Origin: Alteromonas stellipolaris
GTDB lineage: Bacteria; Pseudomonadota; Gammaproteobacteria; Enterobacterales; Alteromonadaceae
Length of the DNA stretch: 64,000 nt
Assembly: GCF_001562115.1 (NCBI RefSeq)
Contig: NZ_CP013927.1
Coordinates: 1-64,000, forward strand
Reading direction: 5' to 3'
Numbering within the stretch: the stretch's first letter is position 1; every line of letters begins with the position of its first letter. The notes under the pieces are model-generated. The model worked only from the letters and a program-made list of their open reading frames with translations, was not told the origin of the DNA and made no database searches. Below are positions 1 to 7,111 of the stretch, piece after piece. The position numbers and the translations under genes were made by a program.

Positions 1-183
1 GATCATCTCATCGACCATTCTAACATTGGTCGTTTTGCCTATTTTGTATCGGGTAATGCATTCGAAATCAACGAAAGTGTGATTGTTAAGCACCGTATTG
101 AAGAAGATACGGTGCTTTTCGTCTTAAAATTCAAAATAATTGAAAATGATCACTGGATAGTGTGTTCACCAATAAGGAACTGA
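1..183 (+). CDS. 3' end of an unknown cassette-type protein (partial)
   Basis: An open frame runs in from the left edge and ends in TGA, giving 60 residues with no start in view. The tail (…KHRIEEDTVLFVLKFKII…CSPIRN) reads like a real protein C-terminus, with alternating hydrophobic and charged residues. I do not recognise the family. The codons for HRIEEDTV form a perfect 9-bp inverted repeat (90-98 and 107-115) followed by TTTT, so the same bases could also form a hairpin. It precedes the first cassette boundary, so it may be the cargo of a preceding integron cassette. Confidence 0.55.
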   Translation, partial: DHLIDHSNIGRFAYFVSGNAFEINESVIVKHRIEEDTVLFVLKFKIIENDHWIVCSPIRN

Positions 184-441
184 TTATCCAGAATGCTACG
201 ATTGCCACTATTTCAATCAAGGTGGAATGAAGATCCGCGAATGATATAAACATCTTCGGCAGGTTTAACGCTCGTCTGTCCACTTAGGTTCACATCTGCC
301 TTCCAGAGAAGTTCTTTTAAACGGCTGCAATTGGCAAAATGCAGAACCTCATGAATTAATACCTGAACGTCCGCTCCTTGTCTCTAGACGCCCCTCACGC
401 TGTGAGGCTGAAAAGTACGTGAAGCGGACATTTCATATTTC

Positions 442-480
442 TTTCCCATGAAAACACAGGATATGTTTTTTCATGGGAAA
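442..480. repeat. 13-bp inverted repeat (hairpin)
   Basis: TTTCCCATGAAAA at 442-454 is repeated in inverse at about 467-480 with a 12-base loop. It is a strong stem lying just upstream of the first cassette core. It could be a terminator or part of an attC-like structure. Confidence 0.5.
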
Positions 481-485
481 CGGGT

Positions 486-519
486 GTTACTATGAAGTCT
501 CAGTAATAAGCTGTTAGGC
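486..519 (+). repeat. Cassette 3' attC half-site ending in GTTAGGC
   Basis: A conserved block, GTTACTATGAAGTCTCAG followed by TAATAAGCT, leads into GTTAGGC (513-519), a perfect GTTRRRY core. The bases after the G are the 5' end of the next cassette. They are the exact reverse complement of that cassette's R'' core GCCTAAC at 859-865, as expected of integron cassettes. A near copy of the block recurs at 5060-5087. Confidence 0.6.
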
Positions 520-534
520 CTATAGAGGTAAAAC

Positions 535-846
535 ATGATTTCAGAGGCAGATTGGAAACACTTCAAACAAGTCAAGGTAGATGCATTAGATAAATGCTGC
601 CAGCAAGTTTTGGACGAAATACGTAAAGGTATAGATAACCCCGAACTTTCAAATCATGCTAAATACCTTTATTTGTATAAATTGATGGAAAACAGCGACA
701 AACGTATCGCCAACATATTCGATTACAATGCAAGATCCAAAGCTATGCTGCAACTTGCATTAATGAAATCAGATGGCCTTCTAGAAGCTAAGCAAATCAA
801 TGGTTTTTCAGATGAGTTACAAAGTTTTATTAATAGCCATGACTAG
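535..846 (+). CDS. Unknown 103-aa cassette protein
   Basis: A small, charged, probably all-helical soluble protein with no signal peptide or membrane segment. I do not recognise it. An AGAGG ribosome-binding sequence sits seven bases before the ATG. The gene is the sole occupant of a cassette bounded by GTTAGGC at 513 and the attC beginning with GCCTAAC at 859, with only 12 bases between its stop codon and the attC. This tight packing is typical of integron cargo. Position within an array whose neighbours include AbiV-like and HEPN-like genes makes a defence role possible, but nothing in the protein shows it. Confidence 0.75.
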   Translation: MISEADWKHFKQVKVDALDKCCQQVLDEIRKGIDNPELSNHAKYLYLYKLMENSDKRIANIFDYNARSKAMLQLALMKSDGLLEAKQINGFSDELQSFINSHD

Positions 847-858
847 CTTATCAGTACG

Positions 859-966
859 GCCTAACAACCCAATTAACACACTCACTGCGTTCGCTGGGAC
901 GCATACACGCGGGGCGGCTTCGCCATTATGCCCTTCGTGCCTGCGCCCCTTATTTAAAAGTTAGTT
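859..966 (+). repeat. attC-like recombination site 1
   Basis: It begins with R'' GCCTAAC and ends with R' GTTAGTT (960-966), spanning about 108 bp with internal imperfect dyad symmetry (ACTGCGTTCGCTGGGACGCA and the GGCGCAGGCACGAAGGG arm). R'' is the exact complement of the core at the cassette's own 5' end (513-519). Confidence 0.8.
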
Positions 967-982
967 CCTTAGAGGAAGTTTG

Positions 983-1636
983 ATGAATAAGGAAGAAGGA
1001 ATTTCTAAATATAAACTCAATAAAATCGCAACTGAGTCATTAAGAAATACAATCCGCCTTCATTTCGACTCGATACTTCTTTACGAAAATGGCTCATATC
1101 CGAGTGCTCTTCAGCTTTCAGTTTTGGCTATGGAAGAATTTTCAAAAGCTAACTGGGTTGACCATTATATTTGGTCTTCTGAAACAAATGAGGGCTACCC
1201 AGATGAGAACTTCGAGCAAAGATGGTTAAAGTTGCTCTATCTTCATCCTGAGAAGCAATGGAACTTTGTGGCAAGAAATACTGAAGATTTTTCGCCCAAC
1301 TTTATATCTTTGATAAGAAGTCGAAAACTGGAGGAAAAGAAACAGAATTCGATTTATGTTGGGTTATCGCGCTCAAAGGGAAAAGTTGACACAGGTAGTC
1401 GAGTAACTACTCCTTGCCTAATAAGCCAGAAAGACGCAAAACAGTTTATTTCAATAATAAATAGTGAGCTAATCAGAATATGCGCAAGAATTGAAGAAGA
1501 TGAATTCTATTTCGAAGGAGGTAAAGGAATGGACGAAGTATTCGACTACGAAATATATAAAAAGCTTTTAAAATGGCCGCACAAAAGTGGGATCATGAAT
1601 AAGGGTTGGAGAAAGAAAAATCGGCAACGGAACTAA
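983..1636 (+). CDS. AbiV-family abortive infection protein (HEPN-like)
   Basis: 217 residues. The N-terminal third has the AbiV signature: a helix with …LLYENGSYPSALQLSVLAMEEFSKA… (about residues 31-55), the HEPN-type pattern seen in AbiV proteins, which in lactococci block phage translation. The start is ATG 983, eight bases after an AGAGGAAG ribosome-binding site; the in-frame TTG at 980 is less likely. The stop codon TAA lies inside the R'' core of the following attC, so this is clearly a cassette gene. No cassette promoter is visible, so expression probably depends on an upstream promoter. The family call rests on the motif and on length. The exact target is unknown. Confidence 0.75.
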   Translation: MNKEEGISKYKLNKIATESLRNTIRLHFDSILLYENGSYPSALQLSVLAMEEFSKANWVDHYIWSSETNEGYPDENFEQRWLKLLYLHPEKQWNFVARNTEDFSPNFISLIRSRKLEEKKQNSIYVGLSRSKGKVDTGSRVTTPCLISQKDAKQFISIINSELIRICARIEEDEFYFEGGKGMDEVFDYEIYKKLLKWPHKSGIMNKGWRKKNRQRN

Positions 1637-1735
1637 CAAGGCGCTTAACACGTTCCCTTCGGTCACTGGGACAGTAACGCAGCGGCGCTTCGCGATAATG
1701 CCGCTACGTCACTGCCCGTTAGCTTAGCGTTATAT
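1631..1735 (+). repeat. attC-like recombination site 2
   Basis: R'' AACTAAC (1631-1637) is the exact complement of the core GTTAGTT at this cassette's 5' end (960-966). The site ends in GTTATAT (1729-1735). The arms CAAGGCGCTTAACACG and CGTTAGCTTAGCGTT resemble Vibrio-type repeats. Confidence 0.8.
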
Positions 1736-1828
1736 GCTTCGGACAACTTTACTTTCTAAGTGTCCTTAACTTATTGCATCACGATCTAGATAATATTCGC
1801 ATACATTGGCAAATGTTTAGAGGCGAAT

Positions 1829-1933
1829 ATGTGGAACAACAGCAAGTATTGGTATGAAAAGCCTATCGGAATCGTTTTACTCAACGTGATTTCAGGATTT
1901 ATAGTGTTTGGGTTGAGTTACTTGTTATTTTAG
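1829..1933 (+). CDS. 34-aa single-membrane-span peptide
   Basis: A short ORF starting with MWNNSKYWYEKP and continuing into a hydrophobic stretch of about 20 residues, which is one predicted membrane span. An AGAGGCG sequence precedes the ATG by four bases. Its stop codon TAG forms part of the ribosome-binding site (TAGGAG) of the next gene, so the two are probably translated together. I do not know its function. Small membrane peptides of this kind are frequent integron cassette cargo. Confidence 0.55.
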   Translation: MWNNSKYWYEKPIGIVLLNVISGFIVFGLSYLLF

Positions 1934-1941
1934 GAGTGTTC

Positions 1942-2388
1942 ATGGACACAAAGGCTGAACTTGAAGAGGCGTGGGGTCTACTCCGAGACACAATTTATAA
2001 TGACTTAGATGTTGATAGTGGCAGAGAGTATCCAATATGCAATCCGTTCAAAAAGCTTAGTTATTGTTTGGAGTTTGGTATGTATCCTCCGCCTGAAGTC
2101 TTGATAAGCATTTCAGAAACGTATGAAAGGTATATGGCGAGGAAAGGTGAAATAGACTTAGAAGAAGCCTTTTTTGGTAAGCCGAAAAAAGGTAAAGGTA
2201 ATTTTTCATCGAGAAGTAACAGAGAGTCCGATGTTCATATGCTTCAGTTATTTTTGTCATTGAACGATGTCACAGACAAAAAATCACAGTACGAAGTAGC
2301 TTCAGAATACTTAGCAAATAAAAAGAGTGATGAAGACCCTGAGCACTTGTTAAGGAAATTTCGACGATATAGAAAAGCGTTAAAATAA
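1942..2388 (+). CDS. Unknown 148-aa cassette protein
   Basis: A soluble, charged protein with a basic middle (…GKPKKGKGNFSSRSNRES…) and a Lys/Arg-rich C-terminus (…LLRKFRRYRKALK), suggesting nucleic-acid binding, though no known domain is recognised. The start is ATG 1942, five bases after GGAG; the GTG at 1936 overlaps that ribosome-binding site. It is the second gene of a three-ORF cassette. The next gene follows after 27 bases with its own AGGAAGG site. Confidence 0.65.
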   Translation: MDTKAELEEAWGLLRDTIYNDLDVDSGREYPICNPFKKLSYCLEFGMYPPPEVLISISETYERYMARKGEIDLEEAFFGKPKKGKGNFSSRSNRESDVHMLQLFLSLNDVTDKKSQYEVASEYLANKKSDEDPEHLLRKFRRYRKALK

Positions 2389-2415
2389 ACTATTATGCAC
2401 TGACAGGAAGGGTAA

Positions 2416-2736
2416 ATGTTTAACTTCAGATCAGAATCAGGTTGGTCGCTTAAATTAGAGCTAGAGTGCTTTGTCATATTCAAGCAGCTGGAAAGTGCGG
2501 GCTTCCCTCATGGACAGCAAACTGAACTATGCGAAAAATTAGCTAAGCGGTGTGAACTAGATAGCGGGACTTTGAAGGCTAAGGTTGGGAATTTTAAATC
2601 TGAGCTTGGGCATACAGAGCCAACTAATTCATCAAAAGCTACAAAATATATTGTAGAGCATTACGGATCCATGAGTTTAAAAGAATCAGAAGCATTGCTA
2701 GCTGGTTATAAACTAGCGGTTGAATCAAATGCATAA
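2416..2736 (+). CDS. Unknown 106-aa cassette protein
   Basis: Predicted helical and soluble. The segment from ECFVIFKQLESAGFPHGQQTELCEKLAKRC to LKAKVGNF resembles a compact DNA- or protein-binding helical domain, but I cannot assign a family. An AGGAAGGG ribosome-binding site precedes the ATG. The stop codon overlaps the R'' core GCATAAC of the next attC, so this is the last gene of its cassette. Confidence 0.65.
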   Translation: MFNFRSESGWSLKLELECFVIFKQLESAGFPHGQQTELCEKLAKRCELDSGTLKAKVGNFKSELGHTEPTNSSKATKYIVEHYGSMSLKESEALLAGYKLAVESNA

Positions 2737-2934
2737 CAATCACAGGCAGTCGACGCGAAAAAGCCCGCGCAACTGCTGTAAGCGTTGAACGTCTGCTGTT
2801 TGTCTTTTGATGCCAGCCAAAGCTGGTTGTAGGTCAACTGTGTACGTGAAGCGGCCCTTCGGCTCGTTGGGTTAAAAGACAAATATATTTGAAAGCAGAC
2901 CTTAACGCCATCGACGAGACTGGCTTTGTTAGCT
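2731..2934 (+). repeat. attC-like recombination site 3 (long form)
   Basis: Begins with GCATAAC, whose complement GTTATGC matches this cassette's 5' core (GTTATAT) at 5 of 7 bases, and ends with GTTAGCT (2928-2934). At about 204 bp it is twice as long as its neighbours. It has extended dyad symmetry: AGGTCAACTG and the AGACGTTCAACGC arm, and GTCTGC(T) copies at both sides. Confidence 0.6.
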
Positions 2935-3534
2935 AATTTTTTGATATTGGTCATTAAGAGCTTTTAAAGTCACTTTGAGTTCAGAAATGATGGATTCTGC
3001 CTCCTCCCGCTGGCCTTTTTTGTGCCAAAGCACGTTGAGCGACTCCCAGCCAAGAAACTCGATAATCTCTAATATTGCCAAGCAAAGACTAGGCAGCCCT
3101 GAGACTTCGATAGACCAGCCTTTGGGAACGAAATGAATGAAGTCGTTTCTCAGCTCCTGTAGCTTTTTAACACACCGATCTTGCTCGGCTGTAGCTGTAA
3201 AGCACCTACTCATTACTAGCCGCTCCATGTCTTCTCCTTTGATCTTTTCATAAAGATTAGGAAAGGAGTCAAGGCGCTCTGCGGGTAGTGGCTTGTCAGC
3301 TCTATACGCTTCCAACCATTTTCTTGCTAGCCTGTCAGGCATAATCGTCAAGTTGTTTCCGTTTCTCAGCGCTAAAACCATAAAACCCTGTAGGGCATTG
3401 TGTGAGGCAATGACTATCCATTTCCATTGATATATATCGTTTGCCACCTTAAGAGCGGTATCGCGCATCATTCTTAAGGCTGATACGGATTCTTCAAGTT
3501 CATCAGTTCTCAACCAATTTTCCAATGCAGGCAC
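2929..3534 (-). CDS. HEPN-like protein in an inverted cassette
   Basis: 201 residues, soluble and helical. Near residue 133 lies LQELRNDFIHF, which contains R-N-D-F-I-H, matching the RX4-6H motif of HEPN ribonucleases. The protein also has a …MMRDTALKVANDIYQWKWIV… helix. The gene lies opposite to the cassette orientation; its stop codon is inside the 5' core GTTAGCT, and it must carry its own promoter near 3535-3560. HEPN proteins act in toxin-antitoxin and anti-phage systems, and the neighbouring AbiV-like gene fits that theme. No nucleotidyltransferase antitoxin partner is adjacent. Confidence 0.6.
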   Translation of the reverse strand: MPALENWLRTDELEESVSALRMMRDTALKVANDIYQWKWIVIASHNALQGFMVLALRNGNNLTIMPDRLARKWLEAYRADKPLPAERLDSFPNLYEKIKGEDMERLVMSRCFTATAEQDRCVKKLQELRNDFIHFVPKGWSIEVSGLPSLCLAILEIIEFLGWESLNVLWHKKGQREEAESIISELKVTLKALNDQYQKIS

Positions 3535-3541
3535 TCTCTTA

Positions 3542-3648
3542 AGCTAACGCTCGGCTAAGCCGCCGGAACGGAGTCGATTCTTTTGTACGAGCGTAGCGAT
3601 AAAGCACAAAACAAGCAATGCAGTGGAGGTCGGTTTGAGACGTTTGCT
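3542..3648 (+). repeat. attC-like recombination site 4
   Basis: R'' AGCTAAC (3542-3548) is the exact complement of the core GTTAGCT at this cassette's 5' end (2928-2934). The site ends in GTTTGCT (3642-3648). It contains a long arm pair around GCTCGGCTAAGCCG and the AAGCAATGCAGTGGAGG segment. Confidence 0.75.
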
Positions 3649-3657
3649 AAAGGTCTA

Positions 3658-4188
3658 CTACGCATCAGGGTCAAATGTATGTTCAGGGTAATACTTTAGT
3701 ACTTTATACATTTTAGGAATTCCACGGACCGTTTGCACTTCTACGTCTACAATATACGCCAGTTCTTGCCAAGGTTTTCCAAATTTGGGATCGACGTGAA
3801 GCATCTCTTCTTTTACTGCATTATTTTCAAAAATGACCTTCAATCCAGTTTTTGATAAATCGTCGATTATTGCCTTGTTTCCGGTATCAGAATTTGGATC
3901 AAATTTTGTCTGATACCAATACATAACTTTACGTCTGTGTATATTGTCTTCAGGTGTATCTAGGCCTCCTATCATATGTTCTATACGGTTCTGAATTGCG
4001 TTTGCCTCATTAGAGTTAATAATGAATTGAGTAATAACTTTTCCATTGTCTGAGACATTTGTATTCATCTGCGAGCCATTGTCCTTCGCGACGGGCTCAA
4101 CAAACTTATTCCAATCTTGAAGATCTTGTTTGGATACGTTTTTCGGCGCCGTATGGAAAAGATGAGCTCCATAGATCCACACCTGCAC
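3658..4188 (-). CDS. Unknown 176-aa soluble protein
   Basis: No signal peptide, membrane segment or familiar catalytic motif. The sequence has a polar N-terminal half (…VAKDNGSQMNTNVSDNGKVITQF…) and a C-terminal half rich in aromatics (…PWQELAYIVDVEV…PKMYKVLKYYPEHTF…). It lies in reverse orientation inside the cassette between attC 4 and attC 5. The reading frame is intact and its length and codon use match its neighbours, so I take it as real. Function unknown. Confidence 0.6.
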   Translation of the reverse strand: MQVWIYGAHLFHTAPKNVSKQDLQDWNKFVEPVAKDNGSQMNTNVSDNGKVITQFIINSNEANAIQNRIEHMIGGLDTPEDNIHRRKVMYWYQTKFDPNSDTGNKAIIDDLSKTGLKVIFENNAVKEEMLHVDPKFGKPWQELAYIVDVEVQTVRGIPKMYKVLKYYPEHTFDPDA

Positions 4189-4290
4189 GCCCCTTTATCT
4201 GTAGCTGCCTATAGAGTAACTATAATGTATTAACTCATACCCGACTTACATAATGAATATGTTTGAATATGGCTGGCTACAACTATCACA

Positions 4291-4902
4291 TTATGGCATC
4301 GACTGTTCAAACCTAGTAATTGATGCGCTTAACGCATCAAATAACAACACATTATTGTCATAGTCTTCTAGCAAGATTTCTAGTAATGCCAGCGCAGTAA
4401 TATGCTCCTCTTGTGAATGGATTTCAGTTATATAAGCGGCTTGTTTGGCTAACGCTTGACCAGCTTCGCGTAGTTTTAAGAACTCATTACTGCGTTCCTT
4501 CATTGCCTTTGCGATGTTTGTGTTTGAAGCAACAACCTCGAAAATATTGTCATATTCCAATTCTTCCTGTTCCTCTCTCTCAGGAAGCAGCTTTTTTTGT
4601 TCAGTATCATCGATTGCATCATTACTTTGTTCAAGTAGCTCATTAAGCGTATATTTATTCACGCTAAGATGTCGCGTTTTGCACCAAGCAACTGCCAAAT
4701 TGTCCATATCTAAGGGTGAAATGCTTATTGAAAAATGAGATTGAACATTAGCGCTTTCTGATTTATTTTCCAAATTAACGTGACCCTCATCATGAATACA
4801 TAGCACTACATCCCTATGGTTGATTTCGCCATCATCTTCTTGCGTTAGTTCTTGATAGAGTCCAATGTGTCTACTATCGTAAATCCATTGTTTCTCGCTC
4901 AT
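4291..4902 (-). CDS. Unknown 203-aa acidic protein
   Basis: A soluble acidic protein with an N-terminal part that looks like a beta-rich domain (…YDSRHIGLYQELTQEDDGEIN…VVLCIHDEGHVN…) and a C-terminal helical half (…ALAKQAAYITEIHSQEEHITALALLEILLEDYDNNVLL…). No known family recognised. Reverse-oriented like the gene before it; about 100 bases separate them, so they may share a promoter near 4910-4980. Confidence 0.6.
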   Translation of the reverse strand: MSEKQWIYDSRHIGLYQELTQEDDGEINHRDVVLCIHDEGHVNLENKSESANVQSHFSISISPLDMDNLAVAWCKTRHLSVNKYTLNELLEQSNDAIDDTEQKKLLPEREEQEELEYDNIFEVVASNTNIAKAMKERSNEFLKLREAGQALAKQAAYITEIHSQEEHITALALLEILLEDYDNNVLLFDALSASITRFEQSMP

Positions 4903-5059
4903 AATTATACAATCCCGATTTCAATTCGTGAAAAATTGCGTGTATTACAAAACCGAAAATGACTTTCCGCTATTTGTCTACTGATGTCCTTCAAGGCTCG
5001 CTATTGGGCAACTCCTTAAGTAAAGCTAAATACGGAACGTGGTCTTTCAGTGGAAACGA

Positions 5060-5087
5060 ATGTTACTATCAAGTCTCAGTAATTAGC
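5060..5087 (+). repeat. Second copy of the cassette-boundary block
   Basis: GTTACTATCAAGTCTCAG followed by TAATTAGCT matches the block at 486-512 in all but two positions. Here the core that follows is ATTTGGTGCC rather than GTTAGGC, so the site looks decayed. It probably marks an old cassette junction between the two minus-strand genes and the next plus-strand gene. Confidence 0.5.
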
Positions 5088-5109
5088 TATTTGGTGCCTA
5101 GGAGGAAAA

Positions 5110-5616
5110 TTGGACCTATATACAATTAGCCAAGCTTGGAAGTATCTAAGCTGGCTACCAAAGTTCATTCTTCGAAGAATGTTTTCCAAAGAAAAGCTTT
5201 CAGGAATGGTTTACTTGGATATTCAACCCAGAAACACCTCAGCTCGGGTTAACCTTGGAAGTGTCGCAAGTACCGATGTTTATTTTCAAATAATAAATAT
5301 GTCACCATTTGAAATTGAGCTAGATAGAGCAGAAGTCGAATTCTATTGTGCTGGCGTCTCTCTGAAAATGAAACATATTCTAAAGCATTCATATGCTTCA
5401 GGCCAGCAATCCAGCTTTATTGTTAGTGAAGAAATATCAGAAGCTAAAGCAAACCAAATAGCTAAATTCTACTCAGAAAATTCATCTTCTATTACTATAA
5501 GCTGTGAATTCAATTGTAGCCTACATTCTTTCAGCAAACACAATCATAGACTCGAAGGCGTAAACGTCCAATATATCAATGAAAATCGTAGAAACGGCAC
5601 TCAACAAACGTTTTAA
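5110..5616 (+). CDS. Unknown 168-aa protein, TTG start
   Basis: The start is TTG, chosen because a perfect AGGAGG lies four bases upstream and there is no nearer ATG. The N-terminus has a short amphipathic segment (…YLSWLPKFILRRMF…) that may touch the membrane. The rest looks beta-rich (…VYFQIINMSPFEIELDRAEVEFYC…), resembling an immunoglobulin-like domain. Function unknown. It ends within a few bases of the next attC. Confidence 0.6.
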   Translation: MDLYTISQAWKYLSWLPKFILRRMFSKEKLSGMVYLDIQPRNTSARVNLGSVASTDVYFQIINMSPFEIELDRAEVEFYCAGVSLKMKHILKHSYASGQQSSFIVSEEISEAKANQIAKFYSENSSSITISCEFNCSLHSFSKHNHRLEGVNVQYINENRRNGTQQTF

Positions 5617-5706
5617 GACGCGTGCTACCGCACACTGGGACACAAATACAAGGGCTGCTTCGCATTTTAGTCCACGTATTTCCGTCCATCAAACGAGACG
5701 TTAAAT
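5603..5706 (+). repeat. attC-like recombination site 5
   Basis: The left core AACAAAC (5603-5609) matches the complement of this cassette's 5' core GTTTGCT at 6 of 7 positions. The right core is GTTAAAT (5700-5706). Between them lie dyad arms (GACGCGTG…, …CACGTATTT, CAAACGAGACG). The stop codon of the preceding gene lies inside it. Confidence 0.65.
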
Positions 5707-5723
5707 TTCTCTAGGCACCGAGC

Positions 5724-6320
5724 ATGGAAGAAAAAATTGAATCATATTTAGAGACAGAGTTTGAACGGAAGCTATTCAGTGCTTCAACAAGCTACTTAGA
5801 AAATGATAGTGATCCATTAAGGTTCAACAGCTTTGCTTATTCTTTAAGAGAGCTGATACGTAATGTTTTTGAACGCCGTGCGCCGGAAGAAAAAATTAAG
5901 TCTTGCACATGGTTCAAGAAAGAAACAGATAACGGCAAGCCAAGTAGAAAGCAGAGATACTAAGCCATAATTTTGTTAAAGACGATCTTGGCATGGATGT
6001 TCTGGAGCCATGGAAAAATATCAAAGAGACAATTGATTCACTCTCAAAATTTACACATGTTAACGATAAAACATTCGATATCTCACATGAAGAAAGCGAG
6101 AAGCTGGCTGAAGAGGCTCTTTGTATTTTGCTGTCAATTTTCAACATGATTGAAGGCACAAGAACTGAATTACATTGTGAGCTAGCATCTCATATCGACA
6201 ATCAATGAGGAATATCCTTTTGAGTTTACAGGGTCTAGTACAGTGACAAAGCCATATGAACTTTCCATTCCACCAGAATGTATTTCAATTGACGTTAGCA
6301 GTTGGTTTGGCGATGAGTAA
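5724..6320 (+). pseudogene. Frameshifted gene resembling pPIWI-associating nuclease family
   Basis: Three pieces in different frames join into one protein-like sequence. The first starts MEEKIESYLETEFERKLF and runs to …KPSRKQR (ends 5963). The second (…NFVKDDLGMDVLEPW…DSLSKFTHVNDKTFDIS…) ends at 6208. A tail ending …SIDVSSWFGDE stops at 6320. From memory, the pattern (NDSDPLRFNSFAYSLREL, CTWFKKETDNGKPSRKQR, LSKFTHV) matches proteins annotated as pPIWI-associating nucleases; I could not check this. Two frameshifts, near 5955 and 6210, break it. Its stop overlaps the R'' core ATTTAAC, which is the exact complement of its 5' core, so it was a cassette cargo gene. Confidence 0.6.
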
Positions 6321-6345
6321 TTTAACAAACGTGTCAATTAGGAAG
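6320..6345 (+). repeat. Truncated attC of the last cassette
   Basis: ATTTAAC (6320-6326) is the exact complement of GTTAAAT at 5700-5706. It is followed by AAACGTGTCAATTAGGAAGC, which looks like the left arm of an attC, but no right arm or GTTRRRY core follows. The array ends here, probably cut by insertion or deletion next to the integrase remnant. Confidence 0.6.
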
Positions 6346-6453
6346 CTCCCAAGCTCGCGCCTACTGCGCGGGTGTTGACCGGCCGTTTTTTGTCTAAGTG
6401 CGCCTGTCAATCAGACTGCCATACTTAAGTCTCCTATTATACAGGAGACAACT

Positions 6454-6812
6454 CATGGCAATTAAAATCCATACACCTTGGAATAAAAATCGTATTATCG
6501 GTCAGAAAAAGCCTTATCAGATATCACATATATGGGGTATCCGGATTCGCTTTGAGCTTGAAGGACGGACGCGTGATCTCGCACTGTTCAACCTTGGGCT
6601 TGATAGCAAACTACGAGGTTTCAGATGTTGTTTGCGGACGTTCAGTGCTGTGACGCACGCATGTCGTTCAACAAAAAACAGGTAGTCCTGTCCAATTTGA
6701 AATAACACCAAACACCGGAGAATCGATCATGGCTTGGGTAAATAAAGCCGGATTGAAAGCATCTGACTATCTTTTTAAGTCTCGGATACATGACGCTGAG
6801 CACATATTGTAG
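6454..6812 (+). pseudogene. Broken tyrosine recombinase/integrase
   Basis: Starts MAIKIHTPWNKNRIIGQKKP after a clear AGGAGACA ribosome-binding site, and continues RFELEGRTRDLALFNLGLDSKLRG, which is the arginine-containing N-terminal part of a family of roughly 200-aa phage-type integrases. After LRG the frame shifts; pieces equivalent to CDVV, RMSFNKKQ, SPVQFEITPNT and AWVNKAGLKASDYLFKSRIHDAEH then follow in other frames. The catalytic His-x-x-Arg and Tyr end is missing altogether. The gene is dead by frameshift and 3' deletion. Confidence 0.75.
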
Positions 6813-7111
6813 TGGTCAAGTCATTTTGGCCACTTATTATTTTTTGCCATTACAATTGTTGGGCTTTTAATTTGGCAACCGTTGGCGCCCCCGGTTCAAG
6901 TTGCAGAACCAGGAGCAACCGGACTGCGTATCGATGAAGCCGACATATTCGCAATTAATCGCACTCTTCATTATTGACCTTCTTAATTAATGGAAAGGTG
7001 CGGCACATTATGGCTTGTGCTCAGTTGTAGTAAAAAGAGTGTTGTCATATCAATGATGGGCAAAGGTCGCAGGGTACTGATACCCAGTCAAAGACACTTT
7101 TTGCTATGATC
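6813..7111. other. Non-coding spacer after the integrase remnant
   Basis: Contains GTGGTCAAGTCATTTTGGCCAC (6813-6834), whose ends form an imperfect inverted repeat like an insertion-sequence end, followed by AT-rich sequence without a coding frame. It may be the trace of a lost insertion sequence that removed the 3' half of the integrase. Confidence 0.35.

Larger units (their letters stand above)
184..534. other. Gene-free spacer with inverted repeats
   Basis: I see no convincing coding frame. The stretch holds a GTCCGCT/AGCGGAC inverted pair (about 369-429), the hairpin at 442-480 and, at its right end, a cassette core site. It probably contains the recombination site of the preceding cassette, but I cannot place that site's left (R'') core. 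Confidence 0.4.

Noticed and set aside
90..119. Perfect 9-bp hairpin with TTTT, looking like an intrinsic terminator
   Set aside because: It lies inside a protein-like open frame that continues another 60 bases to its stop; the stem encodes HRIEEDTV. It may still form in RNA but I do not call it a terminator.
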